DNA from: Homalodisca vitripennis
Lineage: Eukaryota > Arthropoda > Insecta > Hemiptera > Cicadellidae
Direction of reading: 5' to 3'
Assembly: GCF_021130785.1 (NCBI RefSeq)
Contig: NC_060214.1
Location: forward strand, 6,256,001-6,320,000
DNA length: 64,000 bases
Position numbers and translations under genes: made by a program. Shown here piece after piece: positions 11,614 to 22,555 of this stretch. Position 1 is the first letter of the stretch; each line of letters begins with the position of its first letter. The notes beneath the pieces are model-generated. The model saw nothing but the letters and a program-made list of their open reading frames with translations, had not been told where the DNA came from and made no database searches.

Positions 11614-11880
11614 ACGTTCATAGCTATGGCGGAAAAGTGAGCTACTGACGTAATATTACGTTCAGAGCTATGGCGGAAAAGAGAGCTACTGACGTAATAT
11701 TACGTTCAGAGCTATGGGGGAAAAGTGAGCAACTGACGTAATATTACGTTCAGAGCTATGGCGGAAAAGTGAGCTACTGACGTAATATTACGTTCATAGC
11801 TATGGCGGAAAAGTGAGCTACTGACGTAATATTACTTTCATAGCTATGGCGGAAAAGTGAGCTACTGACGTAATATTACG
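11614..11880. repeat. 44-bp minisatellite, ~6 units, intron 2 of protease copy 1
   Basis: The unit starts ACGTTCAGAGCTATGGCGGA, continues AAAGTGAGCTACTGACGTAA and ends TATT, with only a few substitutions among units. Each unit junction forms the perfect 14-bp palindrome ACGTAATATTACGT, which contains TGACGTAA, a CRE/ATF-like core. Equivalent arrays lie in intron 2 of all other copies. Confidence 0.9.
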
Positions 11881-12368
11881 CAACGATATCTTGTTCCTGT
11901 GTTATTCTGTTTCTGGAAAATAAGTTGTACAAGAAACATTTCTATAACAATACAAATTATTTATGGTACTTTCTACTAGATGTCAGCACTTTCTTGGTTC
12001 TCTGTCATGAGTATTTGCACTGTTACCACATTGTGCAGACACCTGCCAAGTGATGTTGTCTCATCTCAACCACCCTGAGTGTTTTATAGTTTTTTGGTTT
12101 GCTTCGTTAACGTGAAGATGACACGAACACAGATAGTACAAATGACTTAGTGGACTAATAAACAATAAAAACCTCTGTCTGTAAAAACGGCAACAACAGA
12201 TTTAGAAAACAACATAGCGTAAGGTACAAAAGGAAAACCGTTAAGGCGCTAAGGTGTTGTCGGTATATTTATGCCTACAACAACAATATACAATCAACAA
12301 CAACGTCAAACAACATACTCCAATATTGAGTAGGAAAATATACTTTGGTTGGAGACAGATGTACCTAC

Positions 12369-12524
12369 CATTCGAAATAACATCTTGGATGTAGGCCATC
12401 CAGGGGTATTCGGCAATATCGACAGCTACTCCCCCGAGCACCCTGGGCCTGAGACCATCGTCAGGTGCTACCTGTCCGCAGCTATCAGTGGGTAGCAGTT
12501 GCCAGTTGGGGTGAATCCAGTTCC
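12369..12524 (-). pseudogene. Protease copy 1, exon 2 (linker and activation site)
   Basis: A 156-bp exon encoding NWIHPNWQLLPTDSCGQVAP, then DDGLRPRVLGGVAVDIAEYP and WMAYIQDVISNG. Cleavage is expected after RPR, giving an N-terminal Val (VLGG). The single Cys before it would hold the propeptide to the catalytic domain. The exon itself is intact. Confidence 0.85.
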
Positions 12525-12873
12525 CTGAGCACAGAAGTGAGAAGTGAGGTAAATTTAATCCTCAATTAAATCGACGTTGGTAATCATATTTATCTTTATC
12601 ATGTATGTCTCTCTTATTTTTTATTTTCTAGAAGATATTAAGATTAAGCACATACTAATAATTCATAAATCACATGTTTTACAATACATTGCGTAATATG
12701 GGAACGTGTTAATAGATAACTTAATACGTACATTCAAATTACTCACAACTATATTTAACTTTCCTTGTACATATACTTGTAGGTTAACAAAATACGTGAA
12801 TTTGAATGATATATATCAGGGTGATTCAAAACTAAACGGCAATCTCTCGAGAGCTTATTCTATAGCTAAAAAA

Positions 12874-13659
12874 AAAAATTATGGTTGCCTGTAAAGTCGG
12901 TTTTACGGGCGAACATTTTACGTGACAACGTCTTTTTCTCGGTAGAATATTTATTGATATGAATATTATTAAATTGCACAATAGGAACAAGGAATTGAAT
13001 GAAAATAAGAATTGCACAAATTTTAACTATAGAAATATATTTTGTTTACTAAAACATTGTACATAATTTGAAATTAATTCAAATTTGTTATTGTAAATGG
13101 TAAAGTTGAATAAAACATTTACTAAAATTGGAATTTGAAATTCTTGCTAAACACGGTTAAATTCTAACTCCGCGCGTGGTGATTGGTCGGTTTAGTTCGT
13201 TTGTTTGGTCGCACTGTTATGACAGGTTAGAGGTTATAATTTGTTATTTTAAATGTTTGACTAGCAATACGCGCTGTTTCTTCTCAATCGACTGAATTAC
13301 GATTGATTGCAGAGTGATTTAAACTAATAATTTACTTAACACTATCAACATTTGTCAATAGTATGACATAACCTATAAACTCAGTTTCTCAACTTTTGTG
13401 TCAATCTAACAATTAATCAATCAATCATAGTTTACGATAATGAAATATCAGTGTACAAATATTTACCTTTATTGTTGAAGTTGTTGTAAATGACGAATCT
13501 AAGCACTCCACATTTTCACGAATAAACATAGTTATCTGCTTTATCCCGTGCGGATCCCGTGCGGCGGACTCACTGGACGGGCATCGTAACGTTACCGGGC
13601 GTTACACTTTTTCATGAGTGACTCCGAGCCGCAACCTAATTTAAGACGTTGTCACGTCA
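12874..13659. mobile_element. Insertion splitting the left inverted repeat of transposon 1
   Basis: The left inverted repeat reads 'gcttattctatagctaaaaa' and resumes at 'caagtaaaaaagttc', exactly as the right repeat reads without interruption. The ~785 bp between has its own short inverted ends: ACGTGACAACGTCTT at 12,920-12,934 and AAGACGTTGTCACGT at 13,643-13,657. The outer parts are GC-richer and the middle is AT-rich. It contains no transposase. It is probably a non-autonomous DNA element of unknown class. Confidence 0.6.
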
Positions 13660-14222
13660 ACAAGTAAAAAAGTTCATATAACCATATGCCCGGAAACGCT
13701 TCGTTAGCGAGTTACGCCTAGCGAAAGATTTCGCCCGGATTTCAGAACCCTTGGTGAAGTCAGGCCGTATAAAAATGGTAAAGGTAGTTACAAAGATACA
13801 AATACGATTGTTTTTTATGTTTTTATATCTGACAAATTTATTAAAATTCGTCCCAGAGCTGTAAATGCAATACTTTCAGAGATATCTTACGTAAAACACA
13901 AGAATTGGTGCAAAGAAATAACACATTTTTGTGTTTAACGTAAGATTACTTCCATAAATGTTAAATAAAGGTCATTTTTTTCTTAAACAGATTTGTAGAA
14001 CATTTAATTCTGAAAAGATTCATGTGAATTACTTAGGAAAAAAATTAATAATAGGTATTGAAATTTAGCTTTATTTAAAAATAAAACAGACTCACAAAAA
14101 TGCATATTCTTATCTGCATAAAATATTAACTAATGTTTAGTTTGTGAGTAACAGCTGATCATTTATTCTAGACTGAACATTAACATAAAATGTATTTACC
14201 TTTATAAAACTGTAATAATCAC

Positions 14223-15315
14223 CTATAATAGTTGCTCAAAGTGTCCTCCGTTGTTAGCAATGCACGTTTTCGCACGACGAATCCACTCTTTTCTAGCGCG
14301 TTTCATAACGTTTGGAGCATTCTTGATAGTTTCTGCCGCCTCTGTAATGCGATTACGTAACTCATCTATGGTGTTAATCCGTTTTGAATAAACAATTGAC
14401 TTCATCCAACCCCATAAGAAAAAAGTCTGCTGGCGTGAGGTCAGGAGAACGTGGTGGCCATTTTACTGGTCCATTTCGACCAATCCATTGTCTACCGTAT
14501 GTATCATTTAAATAGTTTTTCACATCATTAGGAAAATGTGGAGGTGCTCCGTCGTGCATAAACCATGCATTTATTCTGTTTTGAACAGGAATATCTTCCA
14601 AGAGGGTAGGCAGGTTTGTTCTTAAAAAATTTAAGTACGCTACTCCATTAAGTCGATTAGGGAGGAAAAATGGACCAATCAAATTATCACCCAGAACACC
14701 AAGCCATACATTGACTGAAAATGTATGTTGAAAATGCCTCGTCGCAGTTTCATGTGGGTTGTCGTACGCCCAAGTATGGGTATTACGAAAATTTACAATT
14801 CCATTTCTAGTAAAACAGGATTCATCAGTAACGAGAATACGCCGAAGAAAATACTGATGTCGTAAACAATTTCTTCTTAACCAGCGGCAGAACATCTTCC
14901 GTTTATTAAGATCTTGCGGTAATAAGTCTTGAACACGTGTTATATGGAATGGGTACAACTGTGCTTCATGAAGTGTCCGCCATACGCTTGACTGGCAAAT
15001 ATTTAACTGACGTGATAATCGTCTGGTGCTTGTGGTTGGTGATAATTCTACAGCATTTATTATTGCTTGTTCATTATTATAGTTCCTTGCGCTACGTTGA
15101 CGACCAGTTTCTATTCGCTTCGGTTTAAAGCTACCAGTTTCTCTAAGTCGTCTCTCCACAGCTTCAAATGTTTTGCGATCAGGTGTTCTTCGATGTGGAA
15201 AAGTATCACGATATACCTGAACTGCAGCTAAACCATTCTTGTTAACTTTGCCGTAAATCAGTATCATGTCCGTATACTCTTCAAACGAATACATACCATT
15301 TACATTATCTGCCAT
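14223..15315 (-). CDS. Transposase of element 1 (IS630/Tc1/mariner superfamily), one frameshift
   Basis: About 363 codons. The N-terminal helix-turn-helix part (MADNVNGMYSFEEYTDMILI, later RRTPDRKTFEAVERRLRETG) resembles the DUF4817-type domain of insect transposases, as far as I recall that family. A second HTH follows (STRRLSRQLNICQSSVWRTL). The catalytic core has ILVTDES (first Asp), FMHDGAPPHF (second Asp) and RSPDLTPADFF (third Asp), with 41 residues between the second and third Asp. The frame shifts at T6 near 14,425: the first frame ends in GLDEVNCLFKTD, while the expected FFLWGWMKSIVY continues in the next frame to ...CIANNGGHFEQLL. This is the only break, so the element is young, or intact if the run length is an assembly error. 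Confidence 0.85.
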
Positions 15316-16141
15316 TATTTACTAAGATAATTACATACACTTTTATAAAAATATTTAATAAAATATTTTAAAAATAAATATTTAATAAAATATTTTATAC
15401 ACTTGTATAAAATATTTCCAAATAATCACAGGATCTCACAAAATACAATCTTCACACGCCACAATAAAAAAACCTCCATAAAGGTTATTCAAATATTACT
15501 TCATGAACTTAATGGTTGATCAGCTGATATTGCCAACCTTTGCAAAGAAAATATGACGATAAAAAGTGTTGAATAAATGATCAGCTGTTACTCACAACCT
15601 AAACATTAGTTAATATTTTATGCAGATAAGAATATGCATTTTTGTGCGTCTGTTTTATTTTTAAATAAAGCTAAATTTCAATACCTATTATTAATTTTTT
15701 TCCTAAGTAATTCACATGAATCTTTTCAGAATTAAATGTTGTACAAATCTGTTTAAGAAAAAAATGACCTTTATTTAACATTTATGGAAGTAATCTTACG
15801 TTAAACACAAAAATGTGTTATTTATTTGCACCAATTCTTGTGTTTTACGTAAGATAACTCTGAAAGTATTGCATTTACAGCTCTGGGACGAATTTTAATA
15901 AATTTTTCAGATATAAAAAACATAAAAAAATCGTATTTGTATCTTTGTAACTACCTTTACCATTTTTTATACGGCCTGACTTCACCAAGGGTTCTGAAAT
16001 CCGGGCGAAAATCTTTCGCTAGGCGTAACTCGCTAACGAAGCGTTTCCGGGCATATGGTTATATGAACTTTTTTACTTGTTTTTAGCTATAGAATAAGCT
16101 CTCGAGAGATTGCCGTTTAGTTTTGAATCACCCTGTGTATA

Positions 16142-18654
16142 CAGGGTGATTCATGAAGTTCTCCCCCCACTTCTACAGCACATTGTACTAGTAAAAATAA
16201 TGAAAAAATGTTATATAAACATAGGTCCGAAAACGCTTCGTTAGCGAGTTACAGCTAGCGAAAGATTTCGCCTGAATTCCTGGGTAAAGAGTAAAATAAA
16301 GCCATACTGAACTTTTGGAAAGGTTAATTAAGTAAGAAATATCGTGGATTCTTATGTATTTTTACCTGATAAAGCTAATAAAATAGGTTTCAGAACTGTA
16401 CATGTAGTAGTTTTTGAGGGATTCAGGGTTAAATGCAAAAAATTGGGGCACGAAACAATGTTTTTTTAAGTTTGATGTACAATAACTTTGTTAAATTGGT
16501 AATAAATACATAAAATCAACAGACATTAATTGTAGAGAATTTAATTCTGAGAAAATTGATATAATCAAAGTCTAAAAATAAAACAGAAATAAGTACCAAA
16601 AAATCGATTTTATTCAGTATAATACATTACTAGTTTTAAGCAAAATTAATCAGGTTGGGCAACCGTACGCACCTTTTTATAATAGATGTTCGAAAATGAG
16701 GCCATCATTATCAATACATTTTCCAGCACGTTTTTGTATTGCTTTTGTTGCGTTTCTTAATTTTTCAGGACTTCCCTGTATCTGCACAGCCGAATCCATA
16801 ATACGGGCAATTAATTCATCACGAGAATTCACTTTTGTCTTGTATACAATGTCTTTCATCCATCCCCAGATGCAATAATCCAATGGAGATAGATCTGGTG
16901 ATCTTGGTGGCCAAGGGTGAGGCCCTCCACGACCAATCCAGTGTCCAGGAAATTGATCATTTAAGTAAGCAGAAACGGCACGTGAAAAGTGGGGAGGTGC
17001 TCCGTCATGCTGGAAGTACAAATTTTGTCTGAGATGTAAAGGAACATTCTCTAACAGCTGCGGCAACTCTTCTTGAAGGAAATGCAAATAGAACTCAGCA
17101 TTTAGGCGTCCAGGTATGAAAGGTCCAATCAGCCGATTGTGCAAAAGGCCACACCAGACATTGACGCTAAATCGGTGTTGAAAGTTCTGTTCCACTACCT
17201 CATGTGGATTTTCTTCTGCCCATGAGTGTTCATTGTGCAAGTTATTGACACCATCCCGAGTGAATTGTGCCTCATCCGTAAACAAAATACGCTTGTAGAG
17301 TTGATTATTAATATTCAAAAAGTTGCAAAACTCCAAGCGAAGCAGACCATCCCCTAGCTGTAGATGTTGAACCTTTTGTTTATAAACGGATAAAATTTGT
17401 TTCGATTAAGTGACCTCCACACCGTTGACTGCGAAACTCCTATCCGCCTAGAAATACGTCGTGTACTTACACCTGGACTGCGATGAACAGCATTAATAAC
17501 AATATCATCATCAAGTTGGACAGCTCGTTCATAATTGGTTCTAGTACTTGGTAGTGATCCTGTTTCCCGAAGAGTACGAAAAGTTCCTGAAAATTGTTTT
17601 GGTATCTGGAATCCTGCTATTAGGGTAACGTAGTTCATATTCTTCTACAGCAGCTCTAGCATTACCATTACAGTAACCCAAAATAAAAAACCATATCAGC
17701 GTATTCCTCTGATGTAAATAAGTAAGGCATTTTTTCGCTGAATAAACAATCGAATTATAACTCACAGAAAAATTGCATTTAATAACACGATTCACAGAAC
17801 CCGATCTCCTGCTGTAGCTTGCAAAACACCACTAATACACAGTTCTAATGTAACAGTACAGAATACCATTGTTTGATCAGCTGTTATTCGTGCGTTACCA
17901 ACTTAGAAATTAATAAAACAAAAAACTGCATTTCGATGATTAGTAAACAATAATGGGAAAAATGTTTGCTTCATTTATTTTCGAACATTTGATGTAAATT
18001 TTTATTTAAAAAAAAATACAACGTAATAAAAAAAGATATTTTTATTTACAAACAAATTTATTTAACAGTTAATCTTGTTTTCTCAATTTATCTCATCATT
18101 AAGGAACAAAAATTTTGATTTTGTTTTATTTTAACTAAATACCGTACGGTATTTCTTTACAGCTAGTAATGTATTATACTGAATAAAATCGACTTTTTGG
18201 TACTTATTTCTGTTTTATTTTAGACTTTGATTATATCAATTTTCTCAAAATTAAATTCTCTACAATTAATGTTTGTTGATTTTATGTATTTATTACCAAT
18301 TTAACAAAGTTATTGTACATCAAAACTTAAAAAAACATTGTTTCGTGCCCCAATTTTTTGCATTTAACCCTGAATCCCTCAAAAGCTACTACATGTACAG
18401 TTCTGAAACCTATTTTATTAGCTTTATCAGGTAAAAATATATAAGAATCCACGATATTTCTTACTTAATTAACCTTTCCAAAAGTTCAGTATGGCTTTAT
18501 TTTACTCTTTACCCAGGAATTCAGGCGAAATCTTTCGCTAGCTGTAACTCGCTAACGAAGCGTTTTCGGACCTATGTTTATATAACATTTTTTCATTATT
18601 TTTACTAGTACAATGTGCTGTAGAAGTGGGGGGAGAACTTCATGAATCACCCTG
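16142..18654 (-). mobile_element. Tc1/mariner-superfamily transposon 2 (D-41-D type)
   Basis: The ends are CAGGGTGATTCATGAAG and CTTCATGAATCACCCTG, flanked by TATA on both sides (16,138-16,141 and 18,655-18,658), consistent with TA/TATA target duplication. The inverted repeats are several hundred bp long (about 16,142-16,660 against 18,140-18,654). Element 1 and element 2 differ in their outer repeats but share a subterminal block, CGCTTCGTTAGCGAGTTA followed by CTAGCGAAAGATTTCGCC, in each arm. Confidence 0.85.
16677..17730 (-). pseudogene. Transposase of element 2, broken in several frames
   Basis: Homologous to the transposase of element 1. The start is MPYLFTSEEYADMVF at 17,730. The frame is lost at a G-run near 17,685, again near 17,590 (after SRIPDTKTIF) and again near 17,375 (after KFYPF). 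The last frame (16,677-17,336) carries ILFTDEAQF, YFQHDGAPPHF and PRSPDLSPLDY, with the same 41-residue spacing between the last two Asp residues, then ends CIDNDGLIFEHLL. At least three frame breaks make it non-functional. Confidence 0.85.
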
Positions 18655-18678
18655 TATAGATTTACGTATGTGATGGTT

Positions 18679-18842
18679 GTCTAATATAATAATAAGAATA
18701 ATTCCATCAACCTATTTAATGAAAACAATTAAAGCGATTACAGCCTGATAATGGTTTCGTATAAAAGCGTAAGTTTAAGAATGTCCTATTTTACCAGGCG
18801 AAGTTAGGGCTAAGAAGTCACATAACCTGGAGACCAACGCCT
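18679..18842 (-). mobile_element. 5S-derived SINE, truncated, unit 1
   Basis: The 3' part of the SINE described at 59,922-60,246, in reverse orientation. It stops at 'gagaccaacgcctt', where the (C15A) array begins, so its 5S-like head is missing. Confidence 0.7.
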
Positions 18843-18843
18843 T

Positions 18844-18943
18844 CCCCCCCCCCCACCCCCCCCCCCCCCCACCCCCCCCCCCCCCCACCCCCCCCCCCCC
18901 CCACCCCCCCCCCCCCCCACCCCCCCCCCCCCCCACCCCCCCC
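18844..18943. repeat. (C15A)6 minisatellite at the unit 1/unit 2 junction
   Basis: Nearly pure cytosine with single A bases at 18,855, 18,871, 18,887, 18,903, 18,919 and 18,935, an exact 16-bp period. Unit 1 homology stops at its left edge, inside the SINE, and unit 2 homology to 40,897 starts at its right edge. The opposite strand is G15T, which can form G-quadruplexes. Confidence 0.85.
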
Positions 18944-20403
18944 ATTTAATATAACCATCCTATTTTGCACTAGTGTTGGTTGTTTCTTATATAACAAGCA
19001 CTTCCTTAACTAGCAATTTACCGGCTGACGCAGGTGGCTGATCGTCTTAATGTCGTCCTATCACGGTTCCAGATATTTACAATTGTTTTTACAAAACTTG
19101 TTGCTTTCAACAAATTTTGCTGAAAGAGCGACTGTATTTGAGTTCTTATATGCTCACACAAGATAAAGGGGCGTTTCATAAAATTATTCAAATATAATCA
19201 ATATTTTCAATACTCCCAATTCCAACAATATTTCTTATTAAAAGACAAATTGTTGAAATTATGAAAATAAAACTTTAATGGAGGATTTTATATTGTACTG
19301 TAGAGTACATCAACTTCAAAATCAAAAAATAAGGATAACAAACAAGAATAACGTAGGTCTATCATATAAGATTAAAACTGACATATATTTTTTCTAATTT
19401 TTATAATTCTTATTTAGTACTGTTCATATTGGTTCTATTTATTTATAGATGTCTACTAAATATTATAGCAACATTGAATTCGATGAAGGTGTATGTTACT
19501 CCTTAGCATTTGGATGATTGTTACTAAACCATTTTATATGTAACAACTAACGCCTAAGTAAAGGCTAACACTCAAGGTGCTAAAAATGTAATTTCTGTAT
19601 GTCTGTCCGTACGATATCTTGCCAAGGATATAACTTGAAATTTTGCATAAAACTTCATTTCTATAGACAACATCGAATTAGATGACGTATATGTTACTCA
19701 TTAGCGTTTTTCTGAGTGTTACTGAAGATTTTATGGGTGACTAACACACAAAAGCAACGTAGGCCTATCATATTACCTCATAACTTACAGCTATTTATAC
19801 TGATTTGTATAATATTGTTCTTTGCTTTGTTACTGTTCATATTGGTTCTATTATTTATATATGTGATTTCAAAAAGTCTACTAAATATTATAGCAACATT
19901 GAATTCGATGAAGGTGTATGTTACTCCTTAGCATTAAATTTTAAACAATTTTATATGTAACCATCATGGTAAAAAGAAAATCACAGAATGAACATATGTA
20001 AAAATAAATAGTTATATCATGTAATAGAAAACTTTATATCTATCAGAAATAAATTAACAATACACTTGAAATGTTGCTTGCAACCTCAACGAAAGGCTGA
20101 TTCGTGAAACATGGCATTGAGTACTCTGATCTTGTTATGATTGTGATTGCAAACAGTTATCCATTCATCGACTCTGCTTAAATCAGATGGAGATACATTT
20201 TTAACATTTTCCTTTCGAGAGGATGGCTGTAAGGACTTTCCTTTCACTTATCCAGAAGAACGAAAGTCTTACTGGAAATAAACCAGATTTATGTGTAAAT
20301 TTCTTTATACAGCAATTATTTCATCTTAAGTTTAACCAAAAACTTAATTCCAGGTCAAAACAAAGAATGAGACCAGAATTTATATTTTTATTTTATTTTT
20401 AAC

Positions 20404-20526
20404 AAGAGAGTGAGAGAGAGGGGGAGAGTGTGAGAGGGTGAGAGAGAGGGTGAGAAAGGAAGAGAGAGATAGGGAGGAGAGGGAGGGAGGGAGAGAGAGA
20501 TATGGAGAGGGAGAGCGAGAGAGAGT
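20404..20526. repeat. (GA)n-rich simple repeat followed by (GTCTTA)3
   Basis: Purine-rich low-complexity sequence (gagagagaggg variants) ending in three 'gtctta' repeats. The unit 3 counterpart, 43,088-43,225, has a different internal arrangement, which indicates length instability. Confidence 0.8.
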
Positions 20527-21160
20527 CTTAGTCTTAGTCTTAGTTAAATTGCGTGTATGGAGTACCATTAATGTTAAGGATTGAAATTTTGTATTTACAA
20601 ACTCATAAAACTTCATTGAATCTTATGATATGCTTACGTAATCATTCAGAATAATAGTTTGCATGAGTGAAATGCACCAATACTTAAAATTGTTTGTGGT
20701 TCTAAAACACTAATATGTACACAAAGTATGGGATTTATACTATTAGCGTTGCAAAGACAAAAACATCGATAATTCAATCTAGAGAACTAAGGACGTAAAT
20801 AATTAATAATTATGATAAGAGATCGAAGCATCCAGAGTTGAGCCCTTGACCACTTCTAAAGGGCTTAGAGAAGGGCAAAACCGCCGTGTCAGGGTGGCGT
20901 TACCCGTCTTTCCTTATTGGCGCTTAATCCTTCACCTCTCATTATTAATGGATCCTGCATTATCACTTTGGATCTACAAGCCACGCTGCGTCACAATTTG
21001 GATTACTTAACTAACGATCAAGCAATCCGAGGAGTACGATGCGATTAACCCCATAGTCTAACTTTACACTTATACTTTTGATTACTTCCATACTCTGTAC
21101 TATGGATAGTAATGGTTGCTTGACTATCAATTCCATAAGGGTACTCCACATCACATGTTT

Positions 21161-21750
21161 GTGTGACAAAATCCTCTGAACTTGCATGACAAATTCAATA
21201 CTATAGATTAGTTCTAGATTTCATGTGAGTGATTAGAAAAGCAGAAATAAAATTTTTCACACCCCTCGGTTGAAACATTAATATGTATAAGCTTCCCAAG
21301 GGCTTAAACCTTCACTAGCGCTCAGGCAATTAAAGAATACTTGCTATTTTACCAACAAAGAAAGGTCACGTTTTTAAATGGAGTGTCAAAAGATGAAACA
21401 ATTACATAATTAATACATCGATTAATAACTACATATATAAAAGTTAACATGGCAGATAAATATGATTTTGAACCAATTTTAATTTTGGATTTTGGCCAAG
21501 AATTTCGATTTTCAAACCCACAATGGTCTGTAAATCATTTTTTGATAAAAAAATTTAAATAGCAAAACGTTTTATTCAATAAACTCTCCTATACAATTAT
21601 ACATGTAGCCCTTGGGAAGCTTATTACATATTAATGTTTCAACCGAGGGGTGTGAAAATTTTATTTCTGCTTTTCTAATCACTCACATGAAATCTCGAAC
21701 TAATCTATAGTCTTGAATTTATCATGCAAGTTCAGAGGATTTTGTCACAC
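21161..21750. repeat. 144-bp inverted repeat unique to unit 2
   Basis: The left arm at 21,161-21,304 (GTGTGACAAAATCC ... CTTCCCAAGGGCT) is the reverse complement of 21,607-21,750, with only a few differences and a ~300-bp loop. Unit 3 has only the left arm (about 43,860-44,000). In place of the right arm it carries ~1.25 kb (44,285-45,538) that unit 2 lacks. Confidence 0.85.
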
Positions 21751-21920
21751 AACAAGGGTCCGAACCACTGTCTGTCCCTAGCTCAATAATAGAATGAGGG
21801 CTTAAGGTAATAAATGGCAATAGGGTGTAGAAGGTACTATCTCAAGAAAATGGTTTCTTAAGAAATAGAATTGCTCTTGATCTTGTTCTATTGTTCGTGG
21901 TAACAAGAAAAAGGTTAGAC

Positions 21921-22555
21921 TGTAAAGTTTTTTTTTTATTTTTTTTTTTAGCAAAGTGAAATATCACTTTTCATTACTTGACATGTTTTAAACCATCCGC
22001 CAATACCCAAAGTTGAAACAAGTCTCTCAAAACCACTAAATCAACATTAAAACAAAATTGTAAATGTTGTTTCAACACAATTATATGAAGAGTCGATCAC
22101 TTAATAATTAGAATTTTGAGCACAGGTGGTAACAAAAATTGTAATAGAATTTTGCTGTACTCGAATTTTCATATACTTATTAACTTAGTTTGCAAGGTCC
22201 ATTATTGGAGTCATGTATTTGATAAGGGTATAAACTAATATTATTAACTAATAATTATAAAACTTATTAGTTTATTATGATATTATAAACTAATATCATA
22301 CTAAATAGTGAAGGAGGAGTCCTGTGTTAACAAAAACTCAAATTATTCTTCATCACATCCTCAAGTCTCGAAAACAGGGAAAATCCTTTAAACATTATAT
22401 CCATACTAATTCATCACTTCCCAAACTTATGACTTACCACCGCAATACAAGATGCGTTTTTAATAGAACTTGCATATTAATTATTAAAACACTTTCGTTT
22501 AATTTTAATCGTATAATTACTGTTATAAAATTGATCGCTTGTAGCTTCTTTAGTG
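21921..22555 (-). mobile_element. Insertion with poly(A)-like end, unit 2 only
   Basis: About 635 bp absent from the matching place in unit 3 (near 45,705, 'ggttagttagtgg'). Its left edge is a long T-run (21,928-21,951), which would be a poly(A) tail on the minus strand. The interior has no recognised protein; a plus-strand ORF of 156 codons there is AT-driven. A retroposed sequence of unknown source is the best guess. Confidence 0.45.

Larger units (their letters stand above)
7194..12524 (-). pseudogene. Serine protease copy 1 (S1A), exons 2-6, broken
   Basis: This is a secreted chymotrypsin-fold endopeptidase gene on the minus strand. Exons are 12,524-12,369 (linker and VLGG activation site), 10,724-10,607 (His, TAAHC), 9,953-9,754 (Asp, DNDIALIRL), 8,404-8,303 (RPICLP...AGWGRT) and 7,556-7,194 (GDSGGP, stop). 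All introns have GT-AG ends and phases match. Exon 1 (signal peptide) is missing: intron 1 is filled by two transposons, and the unit then ends at the (C15A) array at 18,844. Exon 6 has T6 where copy 3 has T5, which shifts the frame to a stop (CTA CAC TGA). The residue after the active-site-loop Cys is Tyr (TCYGDSGGP), where copies 2 and 3 have Asp. This is a probable pseudogene, unless the T-run is an assembly error and exon 1 lies elsewhere. Confidence 0.85.
12817..16135 (-). mobile_element. Tc1/mariner-superfamily transposon 1 (D-41-D type), intron 1 of protease copy 1
   Basis: The element is bounded by CAGGGTGATTCA...TGAATCACCCTG. The outer ~55 bp and an inner arm of ~500 bp (about 13,660-14,170 against 15,540-16,085) are inverted repeats of each other. 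It encodes one transposase on the minus strand (14,223-15,315). The left inverted repeat is split at about 12,874-13,659 by an unrelated insertion. Both ends abut TA-rich DNA (atatat| and |tgtata), but no clean duplication is visible. About 200 bp of intron present in copies 2-4 is missing at this site. It is followed after six bases by transposon 2. Confidence 0.85.

Noticed and set aside
11614..11880. Geminivirus-like replication origin (TAATATTAC)
   Set aside because: No Rep-like coding sequence and no stem-loop of the right layout. The nonamer falls within a longer AT palindrome and is likely chance.
20380..20616. Ser/Leu/Pro-rich ORF on the minus strand (also 43,040-43,267)
   Set aside because: Translation of the (GA)n-rich repeat. 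The two units differ in repeat structure.
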